Positions 11,957 to 13,368 of a stretch of 13,368 nt of DNA are shown in pieces (the first letter of the stretch is position 1; every line of letters starts with the position of its first letter). Under the pieces are notes generated by a model. The model was not told where the DNA came from, made no database searches, and was given only the letters and a program-made list of their open reading frames with translations. The translations under genes and the position numbers were made by a program. The stretch comes from Chloroflexota bacterium (lineage in GTDB: Bacteria > Chloroflexota > Limnocylindria > QHBO01): positions 1 through 13,368 of the forward strand of contig JAPSGM010000025.1 of assembly GCA_031177555.1 (NCBI GenBank), given 5' to 3'.

Positions 11957-12481
11957 TCAGCCCACCCATCGCCGTTTCGTCGGCTGCCAGATCGGGCCGT
12001 CAGGCACCTTCGGCAAATCAGCCCACTCGACCTCCGCGAGGTACTTCCGAGCGAGAATCCGCGCATCCGAGGATGCCGGCGTCGGCGTCAACGACAGCTC
12101 CACCCACGGCCAAGCCAAAATCTCGCCGGACGCGGCCTTCTGGACGAGGGAGGGCAGGGCGCCAGAGCTGAACCCTAGGCCGTCCGCCTCGAGCAATCGC
12201 CGGATCAGCTCCAGCCACTTGTTCCGCCTGGCGAGCTGCACCTCGACCCAAACGCCATCCTCGCCGACCTCATGGCTGATCTGTCGGCCGACCGCCTCCG
12301 CTTCGACCTTGCCGTCCATGCCGTGGTGATAGAGCGTCGGGCGGCCGTCAGTGGGGAACCAATCCAGGAACAGGTTGGTCCGCTTGGAAAACCACTCACC
12401 CTGCAGATCGCGCCGCGAAGGCGAGCCGAACGGCACGGCCAAACCCTCAAGGGTGTTGCGTGAGACAAGCTGCATGGCCAT
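11957..12481 (-). CDS. HK97-family prohead protease
   Basis: A 174-residue phage head-maturation protease of ordinary length. It opens with LEGLAVPFGSPSRRDLQGEW, the typical start of the fold, and continues with LYHHGMD (H52/H53, candidate catalytic histidine), GLGFSSGALP (S105/S106, candidate nucleophile) and WVELSLTPTPAS (about 127-137), the family's closing motif. It would cut the capsid protein's N-terminal scaffold during head assembly. AAGGAGG lies nine bases before the ATG at 12481, inside the end of the preceding gene, and one base separates the two genes. The capsid gene that should follow it survives only as a tail, so the protease may have no substrate here. Confidence 0.82.
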   Translation of the reverse strand: MAMQLVSRNTLEGLAVPFGSPSRRDLQGEWFSKRTNLFLDWFPTDGRPTLYHHGMDGKVEAEAVGRQISHEVGEDGVWVEVQLARRNKWLELIRRLLEADGLGFSSGALPSLVQKAASGEILAWPWVELSLTPTPASSDARILARKYLAEVEWADLPKVPDGPIWQPTKRRWVG

Positions 12482-12482
12482 A

Positions 12483-12692
12483 TCAGGCAGCCTCCTTCAG
12501 CAGCCGGCCGATGTCGGCGTGGAGCGCCTGCAACGCCTCGCGTGGGTTGTTGCCGAGCGCGATGAGGATGACCTGAGCCCCGAGGTCCAGGCGGAGTTTG
12601 GTGCCGGTCGTGACGTGGGCCAACGTGGCGGTCGGCGTGAAACCCGGCGTGATGCCGGTGGCCATGGTGTGGTGTGTGCCGAGGATGCTCAT
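12483..12692 (-). CDS. Small phage hypothetical protein
   Basis: A 69-residue protein, MSILGTHHTMATGITPGFTP and so on, with a threonine/glycine-rich N-terminal half, a hydrophobic strand (AQVILIALGN) and a C-terminal amphipathic helix (PREALQALHADIGRLLKEA). It has no signal peptide or span. Its ATG overlaps the stop of the upstream gene by 4 bases and its stop is one base from the protease ATG, so it belongs to the head operon. I do not recognise it. Confidence 0.6.
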   Translation of the reverse strand: MSILGTHHTMATGITPGFTPTATLAHVTTGTKLRLDLGAQVILIALGNNPREALQALHADIGRLLKEAA

Positions 12693-13183
12693 AGTGGTCG
12701 CTTCTCTCCCTTCAGCTGGTGCTCATCCACCGCTGCCTGCAGTTCGGCGGGCGTCGGGTAGTTACCGGCGTCCACCTTGTGCTGCCGTCGTCGGGCGGCT
12801 GCGGCGGCGTTGACCTGACGCTCGAGGCGGCGGTACTCGCGTAGGCGCTCCTGGTGGCGCTCCCGCGCCTTATCAACGGCCTCCAGGCGCTCCCGCGCCT
12901 CGCGGACGGCCCGTGGCGGTGTCGATCCGGCCGTGGCGGCAAACCTCGCGGATGACCAGTCCGTACCGCTCATGTCATCAATGGCATCGCGTGCCCTGAG
13001 GTACGCCGCCTGAGCCTCATCCACCTCGGACCGCGCCGAAGTTGCCGCAGCTTCCGCACCTGCCAGGCGCTTGATCTCCTCGGGCGTTCGCCAACGACTA
13101 GGGTTGGTGCTCGCCCGCAGCTCCTCGTTGCGGGCGTCGCGGATGGCCGCTTTCTCGGCCCTGATTTGGTCGAGGATGGTCAT
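12689..13183 (-). CDS. Coiled-coil phage hypothetical protein
   Basis: A 164-residue, highly charged protein. It is alanine-, arginine- and glutamate-rich with long helical heptad-like stretches (EAAATSARSEVDEAQAAYLR, and REARERLEAVDKARERHQER to LEREVN-like LERQVNAAAAARRRQ). These predict one or two coiled coils at about 40-70 and 90-140. AAGGAGA lies six bases before the ATG at 13183. The gene overlaps both neighbours by 4 bases. Position upstream of the protease and a coiled-coil design would suit a head-assembly accessory protein, but no family match is apparent and that role is a guess. Confidence 0.65.
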   Translation of the reverse strand: MTILDQIRAEKAAIRDARNEELRASTNPSRWRTPEEIKRLAGAEAAATSARSEVDEAQAAYLRARDAIDDMSGTDWSSARFAATAGSTPPRAVREARERLEAVDKARERHQERLREYRRLERQVNAAAAARRRQHKVDAGNYPTPAELQAAVDEHQLKGEKRPL

Positions 13184-13368
13184 GGGATTCTCCTTGCTAG
13201 GTAGTCATCGGCTACACGCCGGCCATACGCCTCGGCTCGGTCGTGGTTGAGGGGATCGGGCGGGTCAATCTCTCCGGCGTTCGCCGCCGCGACCCCGTGA
13301 TCAGCCTTAGAAACGCACGGAACGGTTACGGTCGTGTTTGAGAAGCGGAGCCGGCTTGCGGGACTCGT
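13180..13368 (-). CDS. 3' end of a phage gene (partial)
   Basis: The minus-strand frame from the window edge is open for 62 codons to TGA at 13182-13180. The visible tail includes NTTVTVPCVSKADHGVAAAN, then IDPPDPLNHDRAEAYGRRVA and DDYLARRIP. Its stop overlaps the ATG of the coiled-coil gene by 4 bases (ATGA), the same coupling as the rest of the block, which supports it as real. In many HK97-type phages a portal gene precedes the protease, but nothing visible in the tail identifies it. Confidence 0.55.
   Translation of the reverse strand, partial: TSPASRLRFSNTTVTVPCVSKADHGVAAANAGEIDPPDPLNHDRAEAYGRRVADDYLARRIP

Overview
The window is high-GC bacterial DNA with dense, short-spaced genes. GTG starts and ATGA/GTGA stop-start overlaps are common, and several promoters look as if they make leaderless or nearly leaderless transcripts. 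Gene content (a DUF3618-like/holin-like membrane pair, a lipoprotein with CMRExGIDMPD modules, an ABC adaptor with a peptidoglycan-binding domain, a DUF2243 protein) fits Actinomycetota or Chloroflexota. I lean weakly to Chloroflexota; no marker gene settles it.

Region 1 (1-822) holds the end of a probable holin-superfamily membrane protein, an overlapping DUF3618-like membrane protein and a 30-residue single-span protein. About 260 bases without a gene follow.

Region 2 (1086-6744, all minus strand) is a regulated export module. A response regulator and histidine kinase (6704 to 4735) are followed after 88 bases by a four-gene operon: lipoprotein, periplasmic adaptor, MacB/LolD-type ATPase and FtsX/MacB-type permease, coupled by 4-base overlaps. 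Two units of CTGARA spaced 11 bases apart stand upstream of both the regulator gene and the lipoprotein gene, so the regulator probably controls itself and the exporter.

Region 3 (6869-7908) holds a more AT-rich orphan gene and, convergent to it, a two-gene unit (cupin plus a conserved 74-residue protein).

Region 4 (7943-11492) is an accessory zone. Small genes, mostly for membrane or exported proteins, alternate with copies of a roughly 60-bp imperfect palindrome, all in one orientation. Six copies or half-copies are visible. One copy is split at its centre by a lipoprotein gene. The layout resembles a cassette array, but the repeat lacks the attC core sites and no integrase is present.

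Region 5 (11717-13368, minus strand) is the edge of a prophage or prophage remnant. It has an HK97-type prohead protease, two small genes, the end of another gene, and only the C-terminal fifth or so of a major capsid protein, which suggests a decayed head module.
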